33,810 nucleotides of DNA from Acidimicrobiia bacterium (GTDB lineage Bacteria > Actinomycetota > Acidimicrobiia > Acidimicrobiales > SZUA-35). Where the stretch lies: NCBI GenBank assembly GCA_029863385.1, contig JAOTVU010000039.1, forward strand, positions 1 to 33,810, written 5' to 3'. The notes beneath the pieces were generated by a model. That model saw only the letters and a list, made by a program, of their open reading frames with translations. It had not been told where the DNA came from and made no database searches. The first letter of the stretch is position 1. The number at the start of each line of letters is the position of its first letter. Below are positions 23,611 to 31,084 of this stretch, piece after piece. The translations under genes were made by a program, and so were the position numbers.

Positions 23611-23733
23611 CGGTCTCCATGGTGGCACCCAGGGAGGCGGCCCGGGCGTCGACGCAACATAATTTCTGCGCCACCGTCGACCGCCCGATGAAAAAGTGCT
23701 CCGAACCCTCCCCACGCCGCTAGCCTTTTCTAC

Positions 23734-23808
23734 GCCCCTGTGGCGCAGTCTGGTTAGCGCAGTGGACTTTTAATCCATTGGTCCTGGGTTCGAATCCCAG
23801 CGGGGGTA
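23734..23808 (+). tRNA. tRNA-Lys (anticodon UUU)
   Basis: All four arms can be drawn. The acceptor arm is GCCCCTG paired with CGGGGGT (two G-U pairs), the D-arm stem GCGC/GCGC, the anticodon arm GTGGA-CTTTTAA-TCCAT and the T-arm CTGGG-TTCGAAT-CCCAG. The discriminator is A and CCA is not encoded. The anticodon TTT reads Lys codons AAA and AAG. Confidence 0.95.
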
Positions 23809-24162
23809 CTGACACTCAGTCGCCAGAGCTTGAGCGCGGCACACTGAACTATTGGTGGGGATGCCGAGCCAACTTCTTGGCCGAGACCACCAGTGACTTC
23901 CCGACGTTGCGGAGTGCCGAGACTGGCTTATGGCTCGGTATCGCTCACAAGCGGGGCCTCAGAGCGACGACGCTGGCACCGTGATCGGGATTGCCGCGTA
24001 CCGCGCGCCTCGCGTTGCTGAGCAGGGCCTGCCCGGTCGTCGCTATGCTCTACCCGTAGGCGCGGTGGCCGATCCTTCCAGATAATGGTCGCAGACCAGG
24101 TGACAACCCTTCCGGTGGACCTGGCGCTTGAGATCGTTGACGTGAGCGAGAGAGGAACAACG
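23809..24162. other. Stretch without a convincing gene after tRNA-Lys
   Basis: These 354 nt hold no reading frame with recognisable protein character. The open frames here are short, and one overlaps the tRNA. I found no repeat of the tRNA 3' end that would mark an attachment site. The last ~20 nt carry the ribosome-binding site GAGAGAGG of the next gene. Confidence 0.5.
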
Positions 24163-24612
24163 ATGGTCGATCACCCTGAGTATGTGCCTACGGCTGAGGT
24201 CCGGCGGGCTTGCTCTGAACTCGGGATTCGCGACTGGACCCGCCTCGATGCAGCGGCGGTCTTGATCGAGGAGGCGGAAGCCATCCGGGCCGAGCTCGGC
24301 GGAGAGACGCTCGAGATCCCCATAGAGGAGTTTCGGCGTGGCTTGGAGGTCGAACTCGAACACGGACTGCGATTCGCCGACGCCAACGTCACCAACAACC
24401 ACCCGCTCCTGACCGGCAAGATCGTCCTTGCCCACCTCAAAGAGATGCTCGACTACTACCTCCGGTTGCAGGTCGCAGAGCTCGAGGGCGACATGTTCAA
24501 GGCGCTCGTCGCCGGCGACCCCGCCGAGGTGGCCGCGTCCTACTCCCGAGTTATCGAAGCCCGTGAGGAACTGGCGCGATCAGAGGCGCAGGCCCGCAGC
24601 CACCAAGGTTGA
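24163..24612 (+). CDS. DUF5661-like protein
   Basis: This 149-residue soluble helical protein resembles the DUF5661 family: PIEEFRRGLEVELEHGLR, then NVTNNHPLLTGKIVLAHLKEMLDYYLRL. The conserved E-x-EHG, and the His and Tyr pairs in the two helices, suggest a compact helical bundle, but no function is established for the family. The ATG at 24163 is chosen because GAGAGAGG lies seven bases before it. A frame-extended start at 24085 has no such site. The N-terminus (EYVPTAEVRRACSELGIRDWTRL) looks like a separate small helical segment. It is convergent with the LysR gene, with 11 nt between them. It lies in the patch of accessory-looking genes after the tRNA. Confidence 0.75.
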   Translation: MVDHPEYVPTAEVRRACSELGIRDWTRLDAAAVLIEEAEAIRAELGGETLEIPIEEFRRGLEVELEHGLRFADANVTNNHPLLTGKIVLAHLKEMLDYYLRLQVAELEGDMFKALVAGDPAEVAASYSRVIEAREELARSEAQARSHQG

Positions 24613-24623
24613 CATCCCGGCCG

Positions 24624-25598
24624 TCAGCAGGTTGTCACCGGAGCCGTGGCGTTCCGCAAGGCTTGGCCTGGCGGAGGAGTGAGCTTCATCTTCAGATCGC
24701 CAAACGCGGCGCTGATTCGTTCGAGGAACCACCGGACGCCTGGCTCGTTGCCCTCGGCGGCGTTGCGGAACAGCGAGAGTCCCATGGGGGCGAGGTCGAA
24801 GGGTAGCTCCCTGTGATCGAGGTCGTAGGCGGCTGCCGTGTCGCCCATGGCCACGGACGGGACGGTGAGGAGGAGGTCGGTCTGGGCGAGCACGGGTGCG
24901 GCCATGGAGAAGTGGGGAACGACGGCTTGGACGACGCGGTGAATCCCGAGTTCGGCGGCCCTCCGGTCGGTGGGGCCTCTTCCCTCGAGGACTGATGTGC
25001 GGACTTGGAGGTGGGGGTAGGTTGACCAGGCCGTCAAGGACCAGTCGTCGAAGGCCGGGTGGCCGGCTCGGGCGTACACTTCCCACGGCCAGGTGCCCAG
25101 TGGCGCCGCACGTAGGTCGTCGCTGTGTGCTGCGGCGGTAGCGATGAGTGCGTCGTAGCGGCCCTCTGCGAGATCCCCAAGGGCCGATGAGGAGTACCGT
25201 GCCAGCTCGACCCGGACCCCGGGCGCTTTGGCGTGGATGTCTCGAAGGAGGGATGGCACGAGAGGTGCGATGAAGTCGGGTGCCGCCAGTCGGAACGTGC
25301 GGCTCGACGTCGGGGGACTGAACGGCTCTGGCGGCTCGATCGTGCGGGCCACCTGGCGCAGGAGCCTGGGCAGTGTCTCGGCCAAGCTCTCGGCGCGAAC
25401 GGTTGGACGCATCCGCCGCCCATCGCGCAGGAGGAGTTCGTCGTCGAACAGCTCGCGGAGACGTTTGAGTGCGTGGCTGACCGCAGATGGAGTGAGGTCG
25501 AGCTGTTCCGCGGCGCGGGTGACACCCCGTTCGCGGAGCAGCGCGTCGAGCACCACGAGAAGATTGAGGTCTACATCCCTGAGTTGAATCACATTCAT
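24624..25598 (-). CDS. LysR-family transcriptional regulator
   Basis: This 324-residue regulator has an N-terminal winged helix-turn-helix: LRDVDLNLLVVLDALLRERGVTRAAEQLDLTPSAVSHALKRLRELFDDELLLR. A periplasmic-binding-like effector domain (~95-310) begins with TFRLAAPDF. The N-terminal form with 'DLNLL..LDALL' is the NodD/LinR-like subgroup, whose effectors are often aromatic compounds, but the ligand cannot be inferred here. Start ATG is at 25596-25598. It is divergent from the membrane-protein gene at 25721, and the shared gap carries the dyads at 25584-25627, so that gene is its first candidate target. Confidence 0.93.
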   Translation of the reverse strand: MNVIQLRDVDLNLLVVLDALLRERGVTRAAEQLDLTPSAVSHALKRLRELFDDELLLRDGRRMRPTVRAESLAETLPRLLRQVARTIEPPEPFSPPTSSRTFRLAAPDFIAPLVPSLLRDIHAKAPGVRVELARYSSSALGDLAEGRYDALIATAAAHSDDLRAAPLGTWPWEVYARAGHPAFDDWSLTAWSTYPHLQVRTSVLEGRGPTDRRAAELGIHRVVQAVVPHFSMAAPVLAQTDLLLTVPSVAMGDTAAAYDLDHRELPFDLAPMGLSLFRNAAEGNEPGVRWFLERISAAFGDLKMKLTPPPGQALRNATAPVTTC

Positions 25599-25627
25599 TC
25601 ACTGTGAGTGCGTTCTATTTGATTCAT
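25584..25627. promoter_or_regulatory. Nested dyads in LysR divergent region
   Basis: TTGAATCA (25584-25591) and TGATTCA (25620-25626) form an inverted pair about 36 nt apart. Between them lies CACT-GTG-AGTG (25600-25610). LysR proteins typically bind two dyads close to their own start. The left arm overlaps the first codons of the lysR gene. Confidence 0.4.
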
Positions 25628-25720
25628 CTTACGCCAGCCAGTAGGGTCCACCATCGGATGGCCACTCGTGCTCGGCCAAGGCGGCGAGGGCGTCCTCGAC
25701 GAGCTACCCCGGAAGGACCG

Positions 25721-26179
25721 ATGAACGTGCTCAGCAGGATCAAAGCCTCTCCCATACCGCTGTGGGTCAATCTGCTCCTCGTCGTCTTGATCTTGTTCAT
25801 GCTGCCCCAGGCGTACTGGAACTACTTCGACAACCAGGTGCTACTGGACTCTGGAATCACCATCCAGGGTGACCCGGATCAGAACGTGATCTACACGACC
25901 GCAGGCAGGCTGGTGGCGATGATCGCCGCGTCGGTGCTCGTGCTGGTCACACAGAACCCGGCACAGTACGTCGTCGTCATGTTCATGAGCGCGATCCGTG
26001 AGGCCCAGGAAGGATTCATCGATCCGCTGTACCCCATGGCCGATGCGCCCGTCAGTCCCATCGTTGACTTCCTGGTCCACGTCTTGATCGTCGCCGCGGA
26101 GGTCGCAGCGCTCGTTGTCGTGTACCGACTGGCCAGACAGCAGAACGCAGCTCCGCCACCGCAGCTGGAAAGCGCGTGA
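25721..26179 (+). CDS. Small membrane protein of unknown family
   Basis: This 152-residue protein has three probable membrane spans: LWVNLLLVVLILFMLPQAYW near the start, AGRLVAMIAASVLVLVTQ in the middle and IVDFLVHVLIVAAEVAALVVVY near the end. The loop between the first two spans is acidic (SGITIQGDPDQNVIY). The ATG at 25721 follows GGAAGGA at good distance. The longer frame would add 39 basic, unlikely residues. I do not recognise a family. It is divergent from the LysR gene and could be its regulated target, perhaps a small transporter or a sensor of the same ligand, but that is inference from position. Confidence 0.75.
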   Translation: MNVLSRIKASPIPLWVNLLLVVLILFMLPQAYWNYFDNQVLLDSGITIQGDPDQNVIYTTAGRLVAMIAASVLVLVTQNPAQYVVVMFMSAIREAQEGFIDPLYPMADAPVSPIVDFLVHVLIVAAEVAALVVVYRLARQQNAAPPPQLESA

Positions 26180-26326
26180 TGCGTGCCCTCGAGACGGTTG
26201 CGGAGTCCCGCGTCGACGGCCCCACCTGGGACCTTGGCCTCTGGCACGGCGGACGCTGATCGACGAGCGTGAACGAAAAGGCACGAGCTGAGGCGCTGGG
26301 CGACCGACGACCCAGAGGAGCACATC

Positions 26327-27526
26327 GTGGGGTACCTGACGAAGACGACGGACCGATCCTGGTGGCATCGCAGCTGGCGATTGCTGGTGGGTGTGCTGGT
26401 TGTCGCACTGGTGGCAACAATTCCCGCCGCGGCCTTCGCGAGCCTGGCGGCCGAGGATGTCGAACTCGGCGGGACCCTCCGGACCGGAGACGACGTCAAG
26501 GTCCCGGTCGATGAGACGTTCGACGGAAACCTCTATGTTTTCGCCGGTCAGATCACCATCGACGGCACCGTCGATGGTGATGTCGTGGCCGGCGGCGGCC
26601 AGATCGACGTCGATGGGACGATCACCGGAGATCTCCTCGTCTTCGCCGGCCAGGTGACCGTCTCGGGCGATGTGGACGGCGACATTCGGTTCGCCGGTGG
26701 CCAACTCACGGTGCCCGGTGATGTCGGGGGAGACGTCGCGATGGTCGGCGGGGCCGGCGACATCGACGGGACCGTCGGCTCCGACCTTCTCTTCGGCGTC
26801 GGCCAGATGACGCTGGCCGGTGACGTGGACGGAGACGTGTACGGGGCGGGCGGCGATTACGAGCGCTCGGGCACGATCGGAGGAGAGGAGAAGGTCACCC
26901 TCCCGACGCCGGAGGACGAGCCGACGGTGGGCGATCGGATCGTCGACATCCTGCTTCGGACGATCTCCGTCTTCGTCGTCGGAGCCTTTGCCCTGCTCCT
27001 GATGCGTCGGCCGCTCGACAACGTTCTCGACCGGGTGCGGAGCCGACCCCTACGCTGCCTGCTCTTCGGCCTGCTGGCACTCGGCGTACTGCTCACCGGC
27101 GTGATCGCTGCCATCGTGCTCGGCATCGTCCTGTCGATTCTCTTCGCGTTCCTCGGTCTCAACCTGCTGGTCGGGACGTACTGGCTCGCCTTCATCGTGG
27201 CGATCGTGGTGACGGCGGCGCTTCTCTTCCTCGTCGGGGTGTTCGGAGCACCGATCGTGTCGGCGTTGGCCGCAAGCGAGTTCGTCACCGGGCGTGACGC
27301 CGGGCTGTCGGTCCGACTCGTGGCCCTCGCCGGCGGGCTGCTGGTCTACACGGCGCTGACCGCCCTGCCGGTGATTGGCGGCATTCTCACCTTCCTGGCC
27401 TTCCTGCTCGCCCTCGGAGCAATCGCCCTCGGCGTTCGGACCATCAATGCGATCGGCCCAAACCGGGATACTGATGCCGTCGGAGACGTCGAGTACAGCT
27501 CCGGTGCCGAAGCCGACGCAGGCTGA
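26327..27526 (+). CDS. Membrane protein with bactofilin-like beta-helix repeats
   Basis: This 399-residue protein has a first hydrophobic span or signal (~18-42, LLVGVLVVALVATIPAAAFA). A repeat domain (~45-190) follows, in which 'G-x-I/V-D-G-D-V/L' units recur about every 17-19 residues, for example ITIDGTVDGDVVAGGGQIDVDG. This is the hexapeptide-like pattern of polymer-forming bactofilin-type beta-helices. Residues ~205-385 hold about five spans, then a polar tail. The beta domain would lie on one face of the membrane with the spans as anchor. A GTG at 26327 preceded by AGAGGAG is the start. Proteins with this architecture are annotated 'polymer-forming cytoskeletal protein' or DUF8173; the role is unknown. 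Confidence 0.83.
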   Translation: MGYLTKTTDRSWWHRSWRLLVGVLVVALVATIPAAAFASLAAEDVELGGTLRTGDDVKVPVDETFDGNLYVFAGQITIDGTVDGDVVAGGGQIDVDGTITGDLLVFAGQVTVSGDVDGDIRFAGGQLTVPGDVGGDVAMVGGAGDIDGTVGSDLLFGVGQMTLAGDVDGDVYGAGGDYERSGTIGGEEKVTLPTPEDEPTVGDRIVDILLRTISVFVVGAFALLLMRRPLDNVLDRVRSRPLRCLLFGLLALGVLLTGVIAAIVLGIVLSILFAFLGLNLLVGTYWLAFIVAIVVTAALLFLVGVFGAPIVSALAASEFVTGRDAGLSVRLVALAGGLLVYTALTALPVIGGILTFLAFLLALGAIALGVRTINAIGPNRDTDAVGDVEYSSGAEADAG

Positions 27527-27558
27527 TATCAGGGCTACTGCGTGCGCACCATGTGGTT

Positions 27559-27574
27559 CGGCGTCTTGACGCCG
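27559..27574. terminator. Perfect dyad between convergent genes
   Basis: CGGCGTC-TT-GACGCCG sits in the 60-nt gap between the beta-helix protein gene (plus) and the erythromycin-esterase-like gene (minus). A 6-bp stem with a four-base loop fits a bidirectional terminator, without a T-tract. Confidence 0.5.
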
Positions 27575-27586
27575 TGACTCCGACCG

Positions 27587-28810
27587 TCAGTCGACCGGCA
27601 TGCGGTGGGCGAGGCCGTATTGGATGAGGGCGTCGTATTGCTGCCGGAGCGGGGTGACGTAGATGACGTCCTCGGAGTTGAAGGCGATGGTGCGCTCGGA
27701 GAAGATCGGGTCGTCGAGAGGTAGGAACACCGTGTGGTCGGGCAGGGTCTCGGCCAGGAGGCGGAACACTTCGTTGTCGGGTGAGTTGCTTTCGACGATG
27801 TTCCAGGGCGTACCCCCGGCCCCCGGTTCGAGTTCGGTCACCGCCGACGCGAACTCGATGACGATGATCGATCCGTCGACCGCGCCACTGCTGTTGACGA
27901 GATAGTCGCCCAGCCACTCCTGCTTGGTTCCCATCAGATGGGACTTCTGCGCATGGTGGCCGCCGATGTTGATGACGGTGCCGCAGGAACAGTCGACGAC
28001 CCGCTGATCGACGAGCCGTTTGATGACGTCTTCACGCGCCCGGGCGCCATCGTTGTCGTCGTCCGCCCTCTTGGCCCGCACGTCGATACTGGCAAGCTCG
28101 ACGGTCAACAGCTCGACAAGCTCTTCGTATCGGTCCAGCCCCCAGGAGTCGACCAGGTCGTCACGACTCGATTCGATGGACTCGATCAGATCGTCGATGG
28201 CTTGTTGCTGTTCGGGGGCGCCGGCATCGACGTAACCCCCATCGAGGAAGGGCGTGAGCGGACCCCGGGTCGGGAGTGTGTCGGCGAACCAACCCAGAAC
28301 GAGATGAAAGTCTCTCGCACCGCCGTAGAAGTTCTCGTTGGCGTCGATCCCCCGTACGTGGATCGGATCGGCTGCGGCGGTGGCTGTCTGGTTGAAGTCC
28401 CGGATCGCCGTCAGACGGCGCTCGTAGAATGGCGGCGGCTTCCAGTCCGGCATCCGCCGACTGCCTTGGACGTAGTCGTCAATGAGCCAGCTCGCCATGT
28501 GCGGCGCCTCGATCAGGAGCTGCCGGAAGCCACGATCGTAGAGTCGGGCCACCAGCGCGGCGACGAACTCCCAGTGCTCACGGAGATGATGGGTTTCGCC
28601 CAGCAGCACGACCCTGTTGTCGGCCAGCCGATTCACGACCACATCCGGTATGGCGTCGTCGATGATGATGGCGTCGGACTCGACGACCGCCTCGAGCTCG
28701 GACGCCGTCACATCGGCCGTCGGGGACGAGCAAGCGAGCACGGCGACTGTCAGCGCCGCCAGCCCTGCGACAGCCCATTGCCGCTTCGCCGTGTTCCCGT
28801 TCCAGCTCAT
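27587..28810 (-). CDS. Lipoprotein, erythromycin-esterase/ChaN-like
   Basis: This 407-residue exported lipoprotein has the signal GLAALTVAVLAC with lipidation at Cys27. The mature part starts like the EreA/ChaN/TIKI superfamily: RVVLLGETHHLREHWEFVAAL (Glu72, His74, His75), then FRQLLIEAPHMASWLIDDY. Later come IHVRGIDANENF and VINIGGHHAQKSHLMG with a second histidine pair. Members include erythromycin esterases, iron-regulated heme-binding ChaN and other hydrolases, so neither macrolide cleavage nor heme binding can be claimed. Macrolide resistance is not implied, because the family is broad and surface-lipid anchoring is unlike EreA. ATG is at 28808-28810. It is divergent from the L,D-transpeptidase gene. 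Confidence 0.75.
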   Translation of the reverse strand: MSWNGNTAKRQWAVAGLAALTVAVLACSSPTADVTASELEAVVESDAIIIDDAIPDVVVNRLADNRVVLLGETHHLREHWEFVAALVARLYDRGFRQLLIEAPHMASWLIDDYVQGSRRMPDWKPPPFYERRLTAIRDFNQTATAAADPIHVRGIDANENFYGGARDFHLVLGWFADTLPTRGPLTPFLDGGYVDAGAPEQQQAIDDLIESIESSRDDLVDSWGLDRYEELVELLTVELASIDVRAKRADDDNDGARAREDVIKRLVDQRVVDCSCGTVINIGGHHAQKSHLMGTKQEWLGDYLVNSSGAVDGSIIVIEFASAVTELEPGAGGTPWNIVESNSPDNEVFRLLAETLPDHTVFLPLDDPIFSERTIAFNSEDVIYVTPLRQQYDALIQYGLAHRMPVD

Positions 28811-28950
28811 CAGAATCCGATCATCGCAACGGATCGACGGTTTGCCCAGGGCCCGAAGTCACTCAAAATCGATGTCGGCGGCGAACCCCGCCGCGATGGA
28901 GGGGTCCAAGGCCTCTGGTCAGCGGGTCGGCCCGAGATCACGATTGACGT

Positions 28951-29916
28951 GTGAAAGCATGGCCGGCGGACGAGTCTCGACAGCGTCGAGCGAGCGGTGC
29001 GCCGTCTCTCCAGTCGACGCGTATCGGCACGACGCCCGACCGACGCGGACCCCGGCTGATCTCGGCGTTCGTGGTCGTCATTGCCGTCCTGAATCTTCTC
29101 TCCGGTTGCGGTGTCGACCAGGATGGGTCCGTCGCCGGTCCGGGCGATGGCGTCTCGATCACTCCCGATGACACGGCGGCGGACGGGGGGACGACGACGC
29201 CGGACATCACCGGCTCACCCTGCACCCCCGCTCCGACCACCGCCACGGCCACAACCGCCACCAGCGCGACGTCGGTCCAAACGACCACAACCAATCCGAC
29301 CACGACCACCACCAAGCCGACCTCGACCGAGACCGAACCGTCAACCTCGGCGACGACACCGTCAACCGCACCATCCGATCCCGAACTGGCCAACCAGCAG
29401 CAGCGATTGGCCGATCTCGGCTACTGGCTCGGAACGGTCGACGGGCGGTTCGGATCACTGACCGCCCACGCCGTCACCGCATTCCAGAAGGCCGAGGGTC
29501 TAACCCGTACCGGCCAACTCGACGCCGCCACCGTCGACCGGCTGGCGATCGCCGCCACCCCAACTGCCCGCAGCGACAGCGGCACCGTTCTCGAGATCGA
29601 CCTGAGCCACCAGATCCTGCTCGTCGCCGTGGACGGACGGGTCACCCGCATCTACGACATCGCGACCGGTGCGTCGGCAACACCGACACCGCCGGGTCAA
29701 TTCACCATCTACACCCAGATCGACGGCTACCGCCACGCTCCCCTGGGCACCCTCTACCGGCCCAAGTACTTCAACGGAGGCATCGCCCTGCACGGCTACA
29801 CGTCGGTGCCGAGCGAGCCGGCGTCACATGGCTGCGTCCGCCTCACCTATCCGGCGATGGACGATCTGTGGGCCAGCGGTGCGGCCCCGATCGGCACGCC
29901 GGTCTGGGTGTATTGA
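28951..29916 (+). CDS. L,D-transpeptidase lipoprotein with PG-binding domain
   Basis: This 321-residue cell-wall enzyme forms 3-3 peptidoglycan cross-links outside the membrane. The N-terminal span ends in lipobox LLSGC (Cys53). Residues ~75-140 are a Thr/Ser/Pro-rich linker. A peptidoglycan-binding domain (~145-195) has LADLGYWLGTVDGRFGSLTAHAVTAFQ. The YkuD domain occupies ~205-321, with the catalytic signature from His281 to SHGC (Ser292, His293, Gly294, Cys295) followed by VRL. Start is GTG at 28951; the long basic n-region is unusual for a lipoprotein, but no alternative start is seen. Together with the CAP protein (13735-14748) it shows the same Thr-rich stalk design. Confidence 0.9.
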   Translation: MKAWPADESRQRRASGAPSLQSTRIGTTPDRRGPRLISAFVVVIAVLNLLSGCGVDQDGSVAGPGDGVSITPDDTAADGGTTTPDITGSPCTPAPTTATATTATSATSVQTTTTNPTTTTTKPTSTETEPSTSATTPSTAPSDPELANQQQRLADLGYWLGTVDGRFGSLTAHAVTAFQKAEGLTRTGQLDAATVDRLAIAATPTARSDSGTVLEIDLSHQILLVAVDGRVTRIYDIATGASATPTPPGQFTIYTQIDGYRHAPLGTLYRPKYFNGGIALHGYTSVPSEPASHGCVRLTYPAMDDLWASGAAPIGTPVWVY

Positions 29917-30041
29917 GGAGGCCGGCATCCACGCCAACCCCGTCGACGGCCGCGCTTCCTCGATGCCGGCGAGCGAAGGGCCAAAGTCCCTGGTCGGCGC
30001 GGTCCTCGGTGTCACATACTGATCGGGCTGAGAGGATGCTC

Positions 30042-30455
30042 ATGTTCCCAAACCCCTATATGAAGGCCGCCGTCCGGACCCACGACCGGGGGCGACGCTC
30101 CGGGTCGGCGCTGGCCGGCCGGTGGCGAAATCGACTCGGCTCGACGATGTCGATCGAGGTCGATGATCATCACCGGATCCGCGGCACGTTTCACACCGGC
30201 GCGGAGATCGGCGATCCCACGGCGGGCTACGAGATCGTTGGCTTTGCGGAGGGCGATGACTTCGCATTCTGTGTCGACTTCGGCCGCTCGGGCTCCGTGG
30301 CGTCATGGACGGGCCACCATGTCAGCGGCGAGGAGCACGGGGAACGACTGGTCACCGTCTGGCACCTCGCCCAACCGGTCGACGACCCCCACAGCGAGAT
30401 AGACACCTGGCGGGCGATCCTGACCGGTGGCGACGAATTCCACCGCACCGACTGA
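30042..30455 (+). CDS. Avidin/streptavidin-family biotin-binding protein
   Basis: This 137-residue protein aligns by eye along its length with streptavidin, which binds biotin in an eight-strand barrel. GRWRNRLGSTM matches GTWYNQLGSTF (contacts N30, L32, S34). F50 replaces Tyr43, T52 replaces Ser45 and F80 replaces Trp79. VASWTG keeps S85 and W89, with A87 for Thr90. VTVWHL gives W107 (Trp108), TWRAIL gives W123 (Trp120) and GGDEF gives D131 (Asp128). The first ~22 residues are polar with no hydrophobic run, so there is no signal peptide and it should be cytosolic, unlike most known avidins. The ATG at 30042 is chosen because AGAGG (30031-30035) lies six bases before it; the ATG at 30036 is an alternative. 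No biotin genes are nearby. Confidence 0.87.
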   Translation: MFPNPYMKAAVRTHDRGRRSGSALAGRWRNRLGSTMSIEVDDHHRIRGTFHTGAEIGDPTAGYEIVGFAEGDDFAFCVDFGRSGSVASWTGHHVSGEEHGERLVTVWHLAQPVDDPHSEIDTWRAILTGGDEFHRTD

Positions 30456-30470
30456 CGAATCATGATCCGA

Positions 30471-30526
30471 TGGCCGGGTCACCGGCCACTACGATGAATA
30501 CGGGGCCGCCACAATTTTCGGCGGCC
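30471..30526. terminator. Two consecutive hairpins after the avidin-like gene
   Basis: The first hairpin is TGGCCGG-GTCA-CCGGCCA (30471-30488), 15 nt after the stop codon. The second has arms GGCCGCC and GGCGGCC around a nine-base AT-rich loop (30504-30526). They fill most of the gap to the next gene. The first is a good terminator candidate and the second may be a leader structure. Confidence 0.5.
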
Positions 30527-30552
30527 GACACGGCGACCAGAGCAGGTGTGTC

Positions 30553-31050
30553 ATGGAAGAGCCCTTCAGCGAGCAGCCGGCCGGTGGAACAAACCCACCT
30601 CCGGGCTGGTATCCGATCGATGGCGGTCAGACCCGGTACTGGGATGGCGAGGCGTGGACCGATCAGATCGCTCCCGCGCAACCGGTCGGCGGTCAGGTGA
30701 CGGCCGCCGTCTCGTCGATCAATGAGAATCAGATGGCCATGTTCGCCCACCTCGGACAGCTCGTCGGGCTGATCTCCGGTGTCGGCGGCTTCGTCGTGCC
30801 CCTGATCATCATGGTGACCAAAGGCAATGAGTCACCATTCGTTCGGCGGGCCGCCGTCGAGTCGTTGAACTTCTGGATCACCGGACTGCTGGCGTTCATC
30901 GTGGCCTTCGTACTCCTGTTCGTGTTGATCGGCTTCATTCTGCTACCGCTTGTGGCGTTGATCTGGTTGATCCTCCCCATCTACGCCGGGATCAAGGCCA
31001 ATGAGGGGGTCGACTACCGCTATCCGTTCAACCTCCGGTTGATCAAATGA
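30553..31050 (+). CDS. DUF2510 + DUF4870 membrane protein
   Basis: This 165-residue protein has two known modules. The N-terminal DUF2510 (~15-37) has PPPGWYPIDGGQTRYWDGEAWTDQ, a short actinobacterial motif common at the cytoplasmic face of membrane proteins. The C-terminal DUF4870 (~55-160) has MAMFAHLGQLVGLISGVGGFVVPLIIMV, then the conserved polar turn NESPFVRRAAVESLNF, two further spans and YAGIKANEGVDYRYPF. DUF4870/Tic20-like proteins are small helical membrane proteins of unknown function. The ATG at 30553 fits DUF2510 directly, with no strong ribosome-binding site. It is 34 nt before the MurL-like gene, so they may be co-transcribed. Confidence 0.92.
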   Translation: MEEPFSEQPAGGTNPPPGWYPIDGGQTRYWDGEAWTDQIAPAQPVGGQVTAAVSSINENQMAMFAHLGQLVGLISGVGGFVVPLIIMVTKGNESPFVRRAAVESLNFWITGLLAFIVAFVLLFVLIGFILLPLVALIWLILPIYAGIKANEGVDYRYPFNLRLIK

Positions 31051-31084
31051 TCAGCTGACCCGTGCACCCGGCGGCGGTGGCACC

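Noticed and set aside
23734..23808. tRNA 3' end as a phage attachment site
   Set aside because: I did not find a second copy of the T-arm/acceptor sequence downstream in the window, and there is no integrase gene.
26179..26259. 26-codon frame starting inside TGATG after the three-span protein
   Set aside because: The stop/start overlap is suggestive of coupling, but the peptide has no membrane or family character and there is no second support.
28878..28894. Stem GCGGCG-AACCC-CGCCGC between divergent genes
   Set aside because: It is a short GC stem of the kind expected by chance in this base composition, and it is not aligned with a promoter.
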